Positions 26,198-33,942 of a DNA stretch of 47,268 nucleotides are shown here, in pieces. Source of the DNA: Curvibacter soli (lineage in GTDB: Bacteria; Pseudomonadota; Gammaproteobacteria; Burkholderiales; Burkholderiaceae_C); the NCBI RefSeq assembly GCF_029211125.1, contig NZ_JARGEN010000052.1, forward strand, positions 1 through 47,268, given 5' to 3'. Below the pieces are notes generated by a model. The model made no database searches and was not told the DNA's origin. It was given only the letters and a program-made list of their open reading frames with translations. The translations under genes were made by a program, and so were the position numbers. Numbering within the stretch: the first letter of the stretch is position 1; every line of letters begins with the position of its first letter.

Positions 26198-29100
26198 ATG
26201 TCCAGTTCCGGCTTCTTCCTCGACGTGCGCTCGCTGCAAGCGCATGTGCCCGCGCCCACCTATGCGCGCGGACTGGACATCTACCGCAGCCAGCAGGTGC
26301 TGGACTACACGCTGCAACCGGCCAGCAGCAGCGAATGGCACATCGAAGGCGAAGTGCAGGGTAGCGAGCGCGCGCCCTACGAGACCAGCGTGCTCTTGGA
26401 GATCGGCGGCGCGGGCCGCGTGACGCTCTTCCACGGCGACTGCAGCTGCCCCGTGGGCAGCAACTGCAAGCATGCTGTTGCGCTCGCGCTGAAGGCCGCC
26501 TACAAGGCCGGCGGCGCCCAGGCGCCGGCACCCCCCGCGCCGCCGCAGCAAAGCGCGGACCAGGCCCGCCAGCAGGTAGGCCAGTGGCTCGGCCTGTTCG
26601 ACGTCGTTGAGCCGGCCATACCCGCATCCCCCGCCGCCACGGCGGACCGCTTCGTCTACCTGCTGGCCGAGCGCAAGCAGCGCAGCGCAAACAGCCCCAC
26701 ATTAACCCTGGCCTGGGGCTACTCGCGCCCGCTCAAGCGCGGCGGCTGGACCCGCGTGAAGCAGCCGCACCCCTATGCCTATTACGCGCCGCGGCACGGC
26801 GCGGCCAACGGCTCCCCCGATGACCAGGAATGCGTGCGGCTGATCACCGCGCTGGAGCAGACCGCGTACCACCATGGCTGTGGCATCGTGCAGGGCCAGG
26901 CCGGCGTGCTGGCCCTGCAATTGGCGGCGCGCACGGGCCGGCTGTTCGCCGCCGACGCCGACGGCGAAATCGCCGGCGCGCCCCTGCAATGGGGGCCGCC
27001 GCGCCCGATCCGCTGGGAGTGGCAAGAGATCGTCCGGCCCGCTGCGACCGAACCCCTGTGGGCCCTGCGCCCCCTGCTGGACGGCAGCGGGCAGTCCGCC
27101 GTACGCTTGTTCACCAGCCAGCCGCCGTTCTACCTCGACGCCGCAGCCGGCCTGTGCGGCCTGGCCGAAGCGCCCGGCATCGACAGCCGGCACCTGCCGC
27201 TGCTGCTGGGCGCGCCGCCCATTCCGCAGTCGGCGTTCGAGCAGCAGCAAGCGGCGCTGCTCGAACGGCTGGCCGGCCTGCCGCTGCCGCCGACCGTGAC
27301 GCCGCCCGAGGTGCTGCAGGGCGTTACCCCCGCCTGGCATCTGCACATCGAACCCGTGCCGCCGCAGGATGCGCCGCGCCTGGGCCCGCTGCGCGCCACG
27401 CTGCGCTTCGACTACGCGGGCCTGCGCGGCTACTGGCCGCACTTCGAGGCGCGCGTGCTGGCAGAGCACGCGGGCCACCGCGTGCTGCTGCACCGCCAAC
27501 TGGCCGCCGAGATGGACGCGCGCCAGGCGCTGCAGCGCCTGGGGTTGGTGGACGACGGCCTGGGCGCGCACCACCTGCCGCCGGGCGTCGCCACTGCCAT
27601 CCCGGCCTGGCTGGACTGGGCCGCCAACGACTTCGCGCCGCTGCGCGAGGCCGGCTTCACGCTGGACCTCGACGCGCGCCTGCAAGGCTTCATCCAGCAG
27701 GCGGATACGCTGGAGCTGCGGCTGGCTGCCAGCGGCGGCGATGCGGAACTCGCAATGCAGGATGCCCCGCAGGACGAGGCCCACGCACCTTCGCCCTGGT
27801 TCGACCTGTCGCTGGGCATCGAGATCGACGGCGTGCGCCAGAACGTGCTGCCCTGGCTGCCCGAGTTGCTGGCCCAGTTGCGCCCCACTGCGGACGGCGC
27901 CGACCTGCCCGCATGGATCTGGCGCCGACGCAACGACGGCGGCTACGTGCGCCTGCCCAGCGCACCACTGCGACCCTGGCTGCAGGCACTGCTCGAACTG
28001 GTGGGCGAGCGCGGCGCGCGCGATTTCGAGGGCGAGGTGCTGCGCCTGTCGCGCCTGGAAGCGCTGCGTGCGGGCGCCTCGCTCGGCGAGGGCGCACAGT
28101 GGTCGGGCGCCGCGCAACTGCGCGAACTGCTGCGCCAGTTGGGTGGCCACAGCCGCTTGCCCGAAACCGTGCCGCCGGCGGGCCTGCGGGCCGAACTGCG
28201 GCCCTACCAGCGCCATGGCCTGGACTGGCTGCAATTCCTGCGCACGCACGGGCTGGCCGGCATCCTGGCCGACGACATGGGCCTGGGCAAGACGCTGCAG
28301 ACGCTGGCCCACATACTGGCCGAGAAAGAGGCGGGCCGCCTGGACCGACCCTGCCTCGTGGTCGCTCCGGTCAGTCTGCTGGGCAACTGGCAGCGCGAGG
28401 CCGCGCGCTTCGCGCCGGAGCTGCGCACCCTGGTCTGGCACGGCCATGGCCGCCACGATGCAGCGGAGCGCATCGCCCAGAACGACCTCGTCATCGTCCC
28501 CTATTCGCTGCTGCAGCGCGACCGCGAGCGCTGGCAGACGCAGCCCTGGCACCTGGTGGTGCTCGACGAAGCGCAGAACATCAAGAACGCCAGCACCCAC
28601 GCCGCGCAGGTGGCCGGCGCGCTGGACGCGCGCCACCGCCTGTGCCTGTCGGGCACGCCGCTGGAAAACCACCTGGGCGAGCTGTGGAGCCTGTTCCATT
28701 TCCTCATGCCCGGCTTCCTGGGCAGCCAGGCGCGCTTCAAGGAACTGTTTCGCACGCCGATCGAGAAGCACGGCGACAGCGAGCAGATGGACCAACTGCG
28801 CCGCCGCGTCACGCCGTTCATGCTGCGCCGCACAAAGTCCATCGTGGCCGCCGAGCTGCCCGAGAAAGTGGACAGCACCACCCTCGTGGCGCTGGCGGGC
28901 GCGCAGGCCGACCTGTACGAAACCATCCGCCTGGCGACCGAAAAGGCGGTGCGCCAGGCGCTCGCGGACAAGGGGCTGGCGAAGTCGCAGATCCAGATCC
29001 TCGACGCGCTGCTCAAGCTGCGCCAGGTTTGCTGCGACCCGCGCCTGCTGCCGGCGTCGTCGGCCACGCGCAAGGTACGGCAGTCGGCCAAGCTCGACCT

Positions 29101-29602
29101 GCTCATGGAGATGCTGCCCGAGATGCTGGCCGAGGGCCGGCGCGTGCTGCTGTTCTCGCAGTTCACCAGCATGCTGGCGCTGATCGAGGCGGAGCTGAAA
29201 ACGCGCGGCATGGCCTGGACGAAGCTCACCGGCCAGACGCAGCAGCGCGAGCGCGTGATCGCGCGCTTCACCCAGGGCGAGGTGCCGCTGTTCCTCATCA
29301 GCCTGAAGGCCGGCGGCACGGGCTTGAATCTGCCGCAGGCCGACACCGTGATCCACTACGACCCCTGGTGGAACCCCGCGGTGGAAGATCAGGCCACGGG
29401 CCGCGCCCACCGCATCGGCCAGCGCAACCGGGTGTTCGTCTACCGGCTGGTCGCCGAAGGCACGATCGAGGAGCGCATCCTGGCGCTGCAGGCGCGCAAG
29501 GCGGCGCTGGCAGAGAGCCTCTACCGCGGCGCCGCGGCACGCCGCGAACCGCTGTTCACCGAGAGCGACGTGGCCGATCTGCTACGCCCGCTGGGGGCCT
29601 AG
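26198..29602 (+). CDS. SWIM zinc-finger SNF2-family helicase/ATPase
   Basis: The 1134-residue protein has an N-terminal SWIM finger (CSCPVGSNCKH, Cys82, Cys84, Cys90, His92). A long bacterial SNF2 middle region follows, then the two RecA-like lobes. These include motif I LADDMGLGKT (Asp692-Thr699), motif II VLDEAQNI (Asp790), motif III LCLSGTPLEN, motif V LISLKAGGTGLNL and motif VI QATGRAHRIGQ. Such proteins translocate on double-stranded DNA, but the bacterial role is poorly defined. ATG 26198 is used; a longer TTG-started frame from 26087 adds unconserved residues. The preceding 168 bases hold an AT-rich stretch (TATATCGCATATAT at about 26100) that could be promoter DNA. Confidence 0.92.
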   Translation: MSSSGFFLDVRSLQAHVPAPTYARGLDIYRSQQVLDYTLQPASSSEWHIEGEVQGSERAPYETSVLLEIGGAGRVTLFHGDCSCPVGSNCKHAVALALKAAYKAGGAQAPAPPAPPQQSADQARQQVGQWLGLFDVVEPAIPASPAATADRFVYLLAERKQRSANSPTLTLAWGYSRPLKRGGWTRVKQPHPYAYYAPRHGAANGSPDDQECVRLITALEQTAYHHGCGIVQGQAGVLALQLAARTGRLFAADADGEIAGAPLQWGPPRPIRWEWQEIVRPAATEPLWALRPLLDGSGQSAVRLFTSQPPFYLDAAAGLCGLAEAPGIDSRHLPLLLGAPPIPQSAFEQQQAALLERLAGLPLPPTVTPPEVLQGVTPAWHLHIEPVPPQDAPRLGPLRATLRFDYAGLRGYWPHFEARVLAEHAGHRVLLHRQLAAEMDARQALQRLGLVDDGLGAHHLPPGVATAIPAWLDWAANDFAPLREAGFTLDLDARLQGFIQQADTLELRLAASGGDAELAMQDAPQDEAHAPSPWFDLSLGIEIDGVRQNVLPWLPELLAQLRPTADGADLPAWIWRRRNDGGYVRLPSAPLRPWLQALLELVGERGARDFEGEVLRLSRLEALRAGASLGEGAQWSGAAQLRELLRQLGGHSRLPETVPPAGLRAELRPYQRHGLDWLQFLRTHGLAGILADDMGLGKTLQTLAHILAEKEAGRLDRPCLVVAPVSLLGNWQREAARFAPELRTLVWHGHGRHDAAERIAQNDLVIVPYSLLQRDRERWQTQPWHLVVLDEAQNIKNASTHAAQVAGALDARHRLCLSGTPLENHLGELWSLFHFLMPGFLGSQARFKELFRTPIEKHGDSEQMDQLRRRVTPFMLRRTKSIVAAELPEKVDSTTLVALAGAQADLYETIRLATEKAVRQALADKGLAKSQIQILDALLKLRQVCCDPRLLPASSATRKVRQSAKLDLLMEMLPEMLAEGRRVLLFSQFTSMLALIEAELKTRGMAWTKLTGQTQQRERVIARFTQGEVPLFLISLKAGGTGLNLPQADTVIHYDPWWNPAVEDQATGRAHRIGQRNRVFVYRLVAEGTIEERILALQARKAALAESLYRGAAARREPLFTESDVADLLRPLGA

Positions 29603-29604
29603 GC

Positions 29605-29672
29605 TTTATAGGGAAATCGGGCTCCAGCGCTTTGTTTTCCTGCGGTGAATGCTATTATTTAAGGAGCAAAAA
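29605..29672 (+). repeat. Dispersed intergenic repeat, copy R4
   Basis: GGGCTCCAGCGCTTTG and CCTGCGGTGAATGCTATT match R1 in the same orientation, followed by an A/T-rich tail. It fills much of the 162-base gap between the helicase gene and the HdeD-like gene; the remainder contains the latter's ribosome-binding region. Confidence 0.65.
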
Positions 29673-29764
29673 GCTCTGCGTATAACGGTATCTGCCGCAG
29701 GTCACCGCCAGCGCCCGCCGCACCGGTACGATACGGCTTGCCGATCAACACACGGAGGCAGCAG

Positions 29765-30352
29765 ATGATGATGACGACGAACGAATTGCAGCAAGGGCCC
29801 TGGGACACGCTGGAGCGCCAATGGGGCTGGATCGCGCTGCGCGGCGCCGCGGCGGTGGTGTTCGGCGCGCTGGCCTTCGCCTGGCCCGGCGCGACGCTGG
29901 CCGCGCTGGTCATCGTGTGGGGCGCCTATGCGCTGGTGGACGGCGTGCTGTCGCTGGCCGCGGGCCTGCGCATCCGCGACAACGGACGCCCGCTCTGGGC
30001 GCTGGTCGCCGTGGGGCTGCTGGGCATCGCCGCGGGCGTGATCACATTCCTGTGGCCGGGGCTCACGGCGATCACGCTGGTGCTCGTGCTGGCCGTGTGG
30101 GCCGTGGCCGCCGGGGTGTTCCAGATCGCCGCTGCCATCGCGCTGCGCCGGAAGATCGCGGGCGAATGGCTGCAGGCGCTGTCGGGGCTGCTGTCCATCG
30201 TGTTCGGCGTGCTGGTGCTGCTGCAGCCCGCCGTGGGCGCGGTGGTGCTGGCATGGATCGTCGGCAGCTACGCCATCGTCTTCGGCGCGCTGCTGATCGG
30301 CCTGGCGCTGCGCCTGCGCAAGCGCCGCCAAGTCCATGTAAAGACCCGGTAA
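29765..30352 (+). CDS. HdeD-family (DUF308) membrane protein
   Basis: The 195-residue protein has six predicted membrane helices arranged as three related pairs (AAAVVFGALAFAWPGATLAA, ALVAVGLLGIAAGVITFLWP, LSGLLSIVFGVLVLLQPAVG). The recurrent GxxxxxWPG pattern is typical of DUF308. HdeD is associated with acid resistance in E. coli, but its biochemical activity is unknown. The start at 29765 follows GGAGG (29754-29758) with a six-base spacer; two more in-frame ATGs follow directly. It ends 86 bp before the PepSY gene and need not belong to that operon. Confidence 0.85.
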   Translation: MMMTTNELQQGPWDTLERQWGWIALRGAAAVVFGALAFAWPGATLAALVIVWGAYALVDGVLSLAAGLRIRDNGRPLWALVAVGLLGIAAGVITFLWPGLTAITLVLVLAVWAVAAGVFQIAAAIALRRKIAGEWLQALSGLLSIVFGVLVLLQPAVGAVVLAWIVGSYAIVFGALLIGLALRLRKRRQVHVKTR

Positions 30353-30438
30353 ATGAAAATTACTTTTATCTGCTGCCATTAAAATCCGGGGCTTTCACTG
30401 ATCGGCAATCGCGGCAGGACACCCGCGCCGCGAACGCG

Positions 30439-31071
30439 ATGGAAGGCACACAGGACAACCGGCACCGGGCCTACTGGCTCAAGACACTGCACGAATGGCA
30501 TTGGGTCAGCGCCGCTGCCTGCCTGCTGGGCATGCTGCTGTTCGCCGTGACCGGCTTCACGCTCAACCACGCCGGGCAGATCGAGGCCAAGCCGCAGGTC
30601 ACCAGCCAGCGCGCCACGCTGCCCGAGGCGCTGCGCGGCGCGCTGGCGCGGCAGGCCCGCGCCGCCCCGGCCCACGCCGCCGTGCCCGCCGCGCTGCAGG
30701 CGTGGGCGCGCAGCGAATGGGGCATCGATACCGCGGGCCGCGAGGCCGAGTGGTCGCCCGGCGAACTCTATGTCTCGCTGCCGCGCCCCGGCGGCGACGC
30801 CTGGCTGCGCGTGGGCCTGGAAGACGGCGCCGCCGAATACGAGCGCACCGACCGCGGCTGGATCTCCTACCTCAACGACCTGCACAAGGGACGCAACACC
30901 GGCGCGGCCTGGGGCTGGTTCATCGACATCTTCGCCGCGGCCTGCCTGGTGTTCACCGTGACCGGCCTGTTCATCCTGCTGATGCACGCGGGGCGGCGGC
31001 CCTTCACCTGGCCCCTGGTGGGCCTGGGGCTGGTCGTTCCCGTCCTGCTGGCGCTGCTGTTCATCCACTGA
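30439..31071 (+). CDS. PepSY-associated transmembrane protein
   Basis: The 210-residue protein has one N-terminal helix (AAACLLGMLLFAVTGFTLNH), a periplasmic region of ~110 residues with a PepSY-like end (YLNDLHKGRNTGAAWGWFID), and two C-terminal helices (IFAAACLVFTVTGLFILLMH, LVGLGLVVPVLLALLFI). HEWHW near the first helix and the later LHKGR are typical of the PepSY-TM family, members of which accompany flavin-linked ferric or other metal reductases; the conserved His residues may bind haem. It is the first gene of the DUF2271-DUF4198-ApbE-reductase group and is separated from the next by 22 bp. Role in iron reduction is inference. Confidence 0.82.
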   Translation: MEGTQDNRHRAYWLKTLHEWHWVSAAACLLGMLLFAVTGFTLNHAGQIEAKPQVTSQRATLPEALRGALARQARAAPAHAAVPAALQAWARSEWGIDTAGREAEWSPGELYVSLPRPGGDAWLRVGLEDGAAEYERTDRGWISYLNDLHKGRNTGAAWGWFIDIFAAACLVFTVTGLFILLMHAGRRPFTWPLVGLGLVVPVLLALLFIH

Positions 31072-31093
31072 CCCGACGAAAGAGAGAAAGCCC

Positions 31094-31624
31094 ATGACCA
31101 ATGCACCGCTCCTGCGCTACACCATGGCGCTCGGCGCCTGCCTGGGCGCGCCCGTGGCGTTCGCCGCCAGCCTGAACGTGGGCGTGGAGATCCCGCGGCT
31201 CGACGTGGCGCAATACCACCGCCCCTATATGGCCGTATGGATCGAGCGCGCCGACAGCAGCGTGGCCGCCACGCTCGCGGTCTGGTACGACGTGAAGAAG
31301 CGCGATGGCGAGGGCGCCAAGTGGCTGAAGGACCTGCGCCAGTGGTGGCGCCGCGCGGGCCGCGAGCTGGCCGTGCCGATCGACGGCGTGACCGGCCCCA
31401 CGCGCCCGGCGGGCCCGCACCAGCTGGCCTTCGCCGAGGACGCGGCGCCGCTCGCCAAGCTGCCCGCGGGCAGCTACAGGCTCGTGGTGGAGGCGGCGCG
31501 CGAAGCGGGCGGGCGCGAAGTGGTGTCGGTGCCGTTCGACTGGCCGCCCGCCAAGGCCGCCGCGCCGCTCGGCGCGCAGGGCAGCAGCGAGATCGGCGCC
31601 GTGAAGCTCGATCTCAAGCCCTGA
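31094..31624 (+). CDS. DUF2271 secreted protein
   Basis: The 176-residue protein has a Sec signal ([15 protein letters not shown], cleavage about residue 25) and a compact domain with [40 protein letters not shown] and [12 protein letters not shown], characteristic of DUF2271. The function is unknown. Family members typically occur beside PepSY, DUF4198 and ApbE genes. The presumed location is periplasm. It is 22 bp after the PepSY gene and 40 bp before the DUF4198 gene, consistent with one transcript. AGAGAGAAAG precedes the ATG. Confidence 0.85.
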   Translation: MTNAPLLRYTMALGACLGAPVAFAASLNVGVEIPRLDVAQYHRPYMAVWIERADSSVAATLAVWYDVKKRDGEGAKWLKDLRQWWRRAGRELAVPIDGVTGPTRPAGPHQLAFAEDAAPLAKLPAGSYRLVVEAAREAGGREVVSVPFDWPPAKAAAPLGAQGSSEIGAVKLDLKP

Positions 31625-31664
31625 GCCCCCGCCGCCGCCCATCGGGAACAGCCAAGGAACCACC

Positions 31665-32471
31665 ATGCAACTCAAGTCCCGCCTTGCCCTTTGCGCCGCC
31701 GTGCTCTGCGGCGCCATCTCGTGCGCACAGGCCCACAACATCTGGCTGCTGCCGTCGAGCACGGTGCTGTCCAAGGCCGAATGGATCACCGTGGACGCCG
31801 CCGTGTCCAACGACATGTTCTTCTTCAACCACGTGCCGCTGGCGCTCGACAACCTCACCGTCACCGCGCCCGACGGCAGCGCCGTGCAGCCCGAGAACGC
31901 GTGGCGCGGCAAGCTGCGCAGCGTGTTCGACCTGAACCTCACGCAGACCGGCACCTACCGCCTGGCGGTGGTCAACAGCGGGCTGTTCGCCAGCTACAAG
32001 GACAAGGCCACGGGCCAGCCCCGGCGCTGGCGCGGCACGCCCGAGATGTTCGCGGCGCAAGTGCCCACCGACGCGCTGGAGCTGCGCGTCACGCAGTCCG
32101 CGGGCCGCGTGGAGACCTTCGTCACCGTGGGCAAGCCCAGCGCCATCAAGCCCACGGGCCAGGGGCTGGAGCTGGTGCCGGTGACGCACCCTAACGACTT
32201 GGCGCAAGGCGAGAAGGCCACCTTCGTTTTGCAGGTGGACGGCAAGCCCGCCGCCGGCCTGGGGGTCGCCATCGCGCTGGGCGGCACGCGCTACCGCGAC
32301 AAGATCGACGAGATCAAGACCACCACCGACGCCGCCGGCCAGTTCAGCGTGACCTGGCCCGCCGCGGGCATGTACTGGATCGACGCCGACACGAAGGACG
32401 ACAAGACCTCGCTGCCGCAGGTCAAGGAGCGCCGGCTGTTCTACGTCGGCACGTTCGAGGTCCTGCCCTAA
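31665..32471 (+). CDS. DUF4198 secreted protein
   Basis: The 268-residue protein has a signal peptide ([17 protein letters not shown]) and mature N-terminus [20 protein letters not shown]. The AHxxWL motif right after cleavage is typical of DUF4198 (NikK-like) proteins, some of which are linked to metal uptake with the N-terminal His as ligand. The remainder is a two-domain beta-rich protein ending [18 protein letters not shown]. It probably works in the periplasm with the neighbouring DUF2271 and PepSY proteins. The exact metal or partner is unknown. An AAGGAA upstream of the ATG supports the start. Confidence 0.83.
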   Translation: MQLKSRLALCAAVLCGAISCAQAHNIWLLPSSTVLSKAEWITVDAAVSNDMFFFNHVPLALDNLTVTAPDGSAVQPENAWRGKLRSVFDLNLTQTGTYRLAVVNSGLFASYKDKATGQPRRWRGTPEMFAAQVPTDALELRVTQSAGRVETFVTVGKPSAIKPTGQGLELVPVTHPNDLAQGEKATFVLQVDGKPAAGLGVAIALGGTRYRDKIDEIKTTTDAAGQFSVTWPAAGMYWIDADTKDDKTSLPQVKERRLFYVGTFEVLP

Positions 32472-32486
32472 GCCCTGCCGCCGCCC

Positions 32487-33560
32487 ATGCAGCTCCGCTA
32501 CAGCGCCGAATTGCCGCGCATGCGCGCGCCCGCCATGGCGGGCGCGTCGTTCGCACAGCCCGGATACGCGGGCGCCATGGCGCCGCGCCGCGCCGACCCG
32601 GCGGCGCTGCACACGCTGGCGGGCGAAACCATGGGCACCACCTGGCGCGTGCGGCTTGCCAACCCGCGGTTGCGCCCGCTGGAGGAGGCCCGCGCCATCG
32701 TCGAGGCCGCGCTCGCCGCCGTGGTGCGGCAGATGAGCCACTGGGAGCCGGCTTCCGACCTGTCGCGCTACAACCGCGCGCCCGCCGGAAGCTGGCACCT
32801 GCTCGCGCCCGGGTTCTTCACCGTGCTCGATGCCGCGCTGCGCTGGGCGCGCGCGAGCGGCGGCGCGCTGGACCCGACCGTGGCGCCGCTGGTGGCGCTG
32901 TGGGGTTTCGGCCCGCATGCCCGCACCGGCGGGCCACGCGTGCCGGATGCCCGGGCCATCGCGGCGGCGCGCGCGCAGGTCGGCCATGCGCGCCTCGCGC
33001 TGCGGCCCGCGGACCGCGCGGCGCTGCAGCCCGGCGGCGCGCAGCTCGACTTCTCGGGCATCGCCAAGGGCTATGCGGTGGACCTTGCGGCACTGGCGCT
33101 GCGCGACGCGGGCTGGAGCGACTGCCTGGTCGAAGTGGGCGGCGAACTGCGCGCCAGCGGCCAGCGGCCCGACGGGCTGCCCTGGCGCGTGGCGGTGGCC
33201 GCGATGCCTCACAACGCAGCGGGAGCGGCACCACCGCTGGCGCTGCGCGGGCAGGCCATCGCCACCTCGGGCGATCACTGGCATGCATTCGAGCATGCAG
33301 GTGAACGCTACGCCCACACCATCGACCCGCGCACCGGCGCGCCCGCGCGCCACGCGCTCGCAGCGGTGACCGTGGTGCACGCCGAGTGCATGCACGCCGA
33401 CGCGCTGGCCACCGTGCTGACGGTGCTGGGCCCGCAGGAGGGCGCGGCATTCGCCGAAGCGTACGGCGTGGCCGCGCTGTTTTGCGTACGCGGGCCGCAG
33501 GGGCCGGTATTGACGGCCACCACGGCATTTGCAGCGCTTCAACCTGGAAACGGCAGTTGA
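32487..33560 (+). CDS. apbE: FAD:protein FMN transferase ApbE
   Basis: The enzyme attaches FMN covalently to Thr/Ser of flavoproteins. Motifs are MGTTWRVRLA, LDFSGIAKGYAVD, VEVGGELRASG, YAHTIDPRTGAPARHA and ADALATVLTVLG (Mg site). The start is uncertain: ATG 32487 gives 357 residues, while ATG 32577 is closer to the conserved core. No clear Sec or lipoprotein signal is visible, although most ApbE act outside the cytoplasm. The last five residues (PGNGS) and stop come from element B2, which begins at 33543. Without the insertion the frame would run AFAALQ and stop at a TGA overlapping the next gene's ATG, so the enzyme is extended, not truncated. Confidence 0.9.
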   Translation: MQLRYSAELPRMRAPAMAGASFAQPGYAGAMAPRRADPAALHTLAGETMGTTWRVRLANPRLRPLEEARAIVEAALAAVVRQMSHWEPASDLSRYNRAPAGSWHLLAPGFFTVLDAALRWARASGGALDPTVAPLVALWGFGPHARTGGPRVPDARAIAAARAQVGHARLALRPADRAALQPGGAQLDFSGIAKGYAVDLAALALRDAGWSDCLVEVGGELRASGQRPDGLPWRVAVAAMPHNAAGAAPPLALRGQAIATSGDHWHAFEHAGERYAHTIDPRTGAPARHALAAVTVVHAECMHADALATVLTVLGPQEGAAFAEAYGVAALFCVRGPQGPVLTATTAFAALQPGNGS

Positions 33561-33938
33561 CCGCTTCGTATCCCTTGCCAGGCCGGATGAAATCGAGCGT
33601 TGACGGCTTCGATGGGGTTCGCCTCGTGGGTGAGAGCGCCATGCACCTGCCAGCACCGCGCTCGGCGCGCCATGCGGCGTTGCTCCTCCTTGCGGGCACC
33701 AGCCCGCCGCGTCGCCCGGTCTTGCCTGGCACGCCGATCACGGCACCGGCAGGCGCATCCAACTGCCGTTTCCAGTGCAGTGTTCGATGCTTGGCGGCAC
33801 CAATAAAAGCGATGCGTTTTGGCGCAGGGCAAGGCGCAAACCGCAGCGATAGCCGTCGCTATCGCGAGGATTTGCAACGCCGCCATGCGGCAAAAGGCGC
33901 GGTTTTATGTGCTGCTCAGCGTTGAACACTGCACTAGG
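33543..33938 (+). mobile_element. Miniature element B, copy B2, interrupted by A2
   Basis: The left end CCTGGAAACGGCAGTTG starts inside apbE. The body is nearly identical to B1. The right end AACTGCCGTTTCC is cut by A2, and its last bases AGG resume at 33936-33938. The host sequence TTCAA is present on both sides (33538-33542 and 33939-33943), a perfect 5-bp target duplication. Excising the element and one TTCAA restores a continuous apbE-reductase junction. The intervals 33561-33942 hold only this and A2. Confidence 0.85.
33774..33935 (-). mobile_element. Miniature element A, copy A2
   Basis: The 162-bp copy begins AGTGCAGTGTTCGATGCTTG and ends GCGTTGAACACTGCACT, inverted relative to A1 and A3. 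It sits two to three bases from the right end of B2. Comparison with B1 (end CCAGG) implies insertion at CC/AGG. The central GCGATAGC/GCTATCGC palindrome is present (spacer CGTC). It supplies the sequence just upstream of the reductase start, where only a weak TAGG is found as ribosome-binding site. Confidence 0.87.
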
Positions 33939-33942
33939 TTCA

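Noticed and set aside
26702-29410. A 902-codon open frame on the minus strand
   Set aside because: It lies entirely opposite the SNF2 helicase gene, has Gln/Arg/His/Ala-rich shadow composition and no domain; GC-rich third positions keep the opposite frame open.
32487-33560. apbE as a pseudogene truncated by element B2
   Set aside because: All catalytic motifs are present and the reconstructed original stop is only six codons before the present one, so the protein is slightly extended, not truncated.
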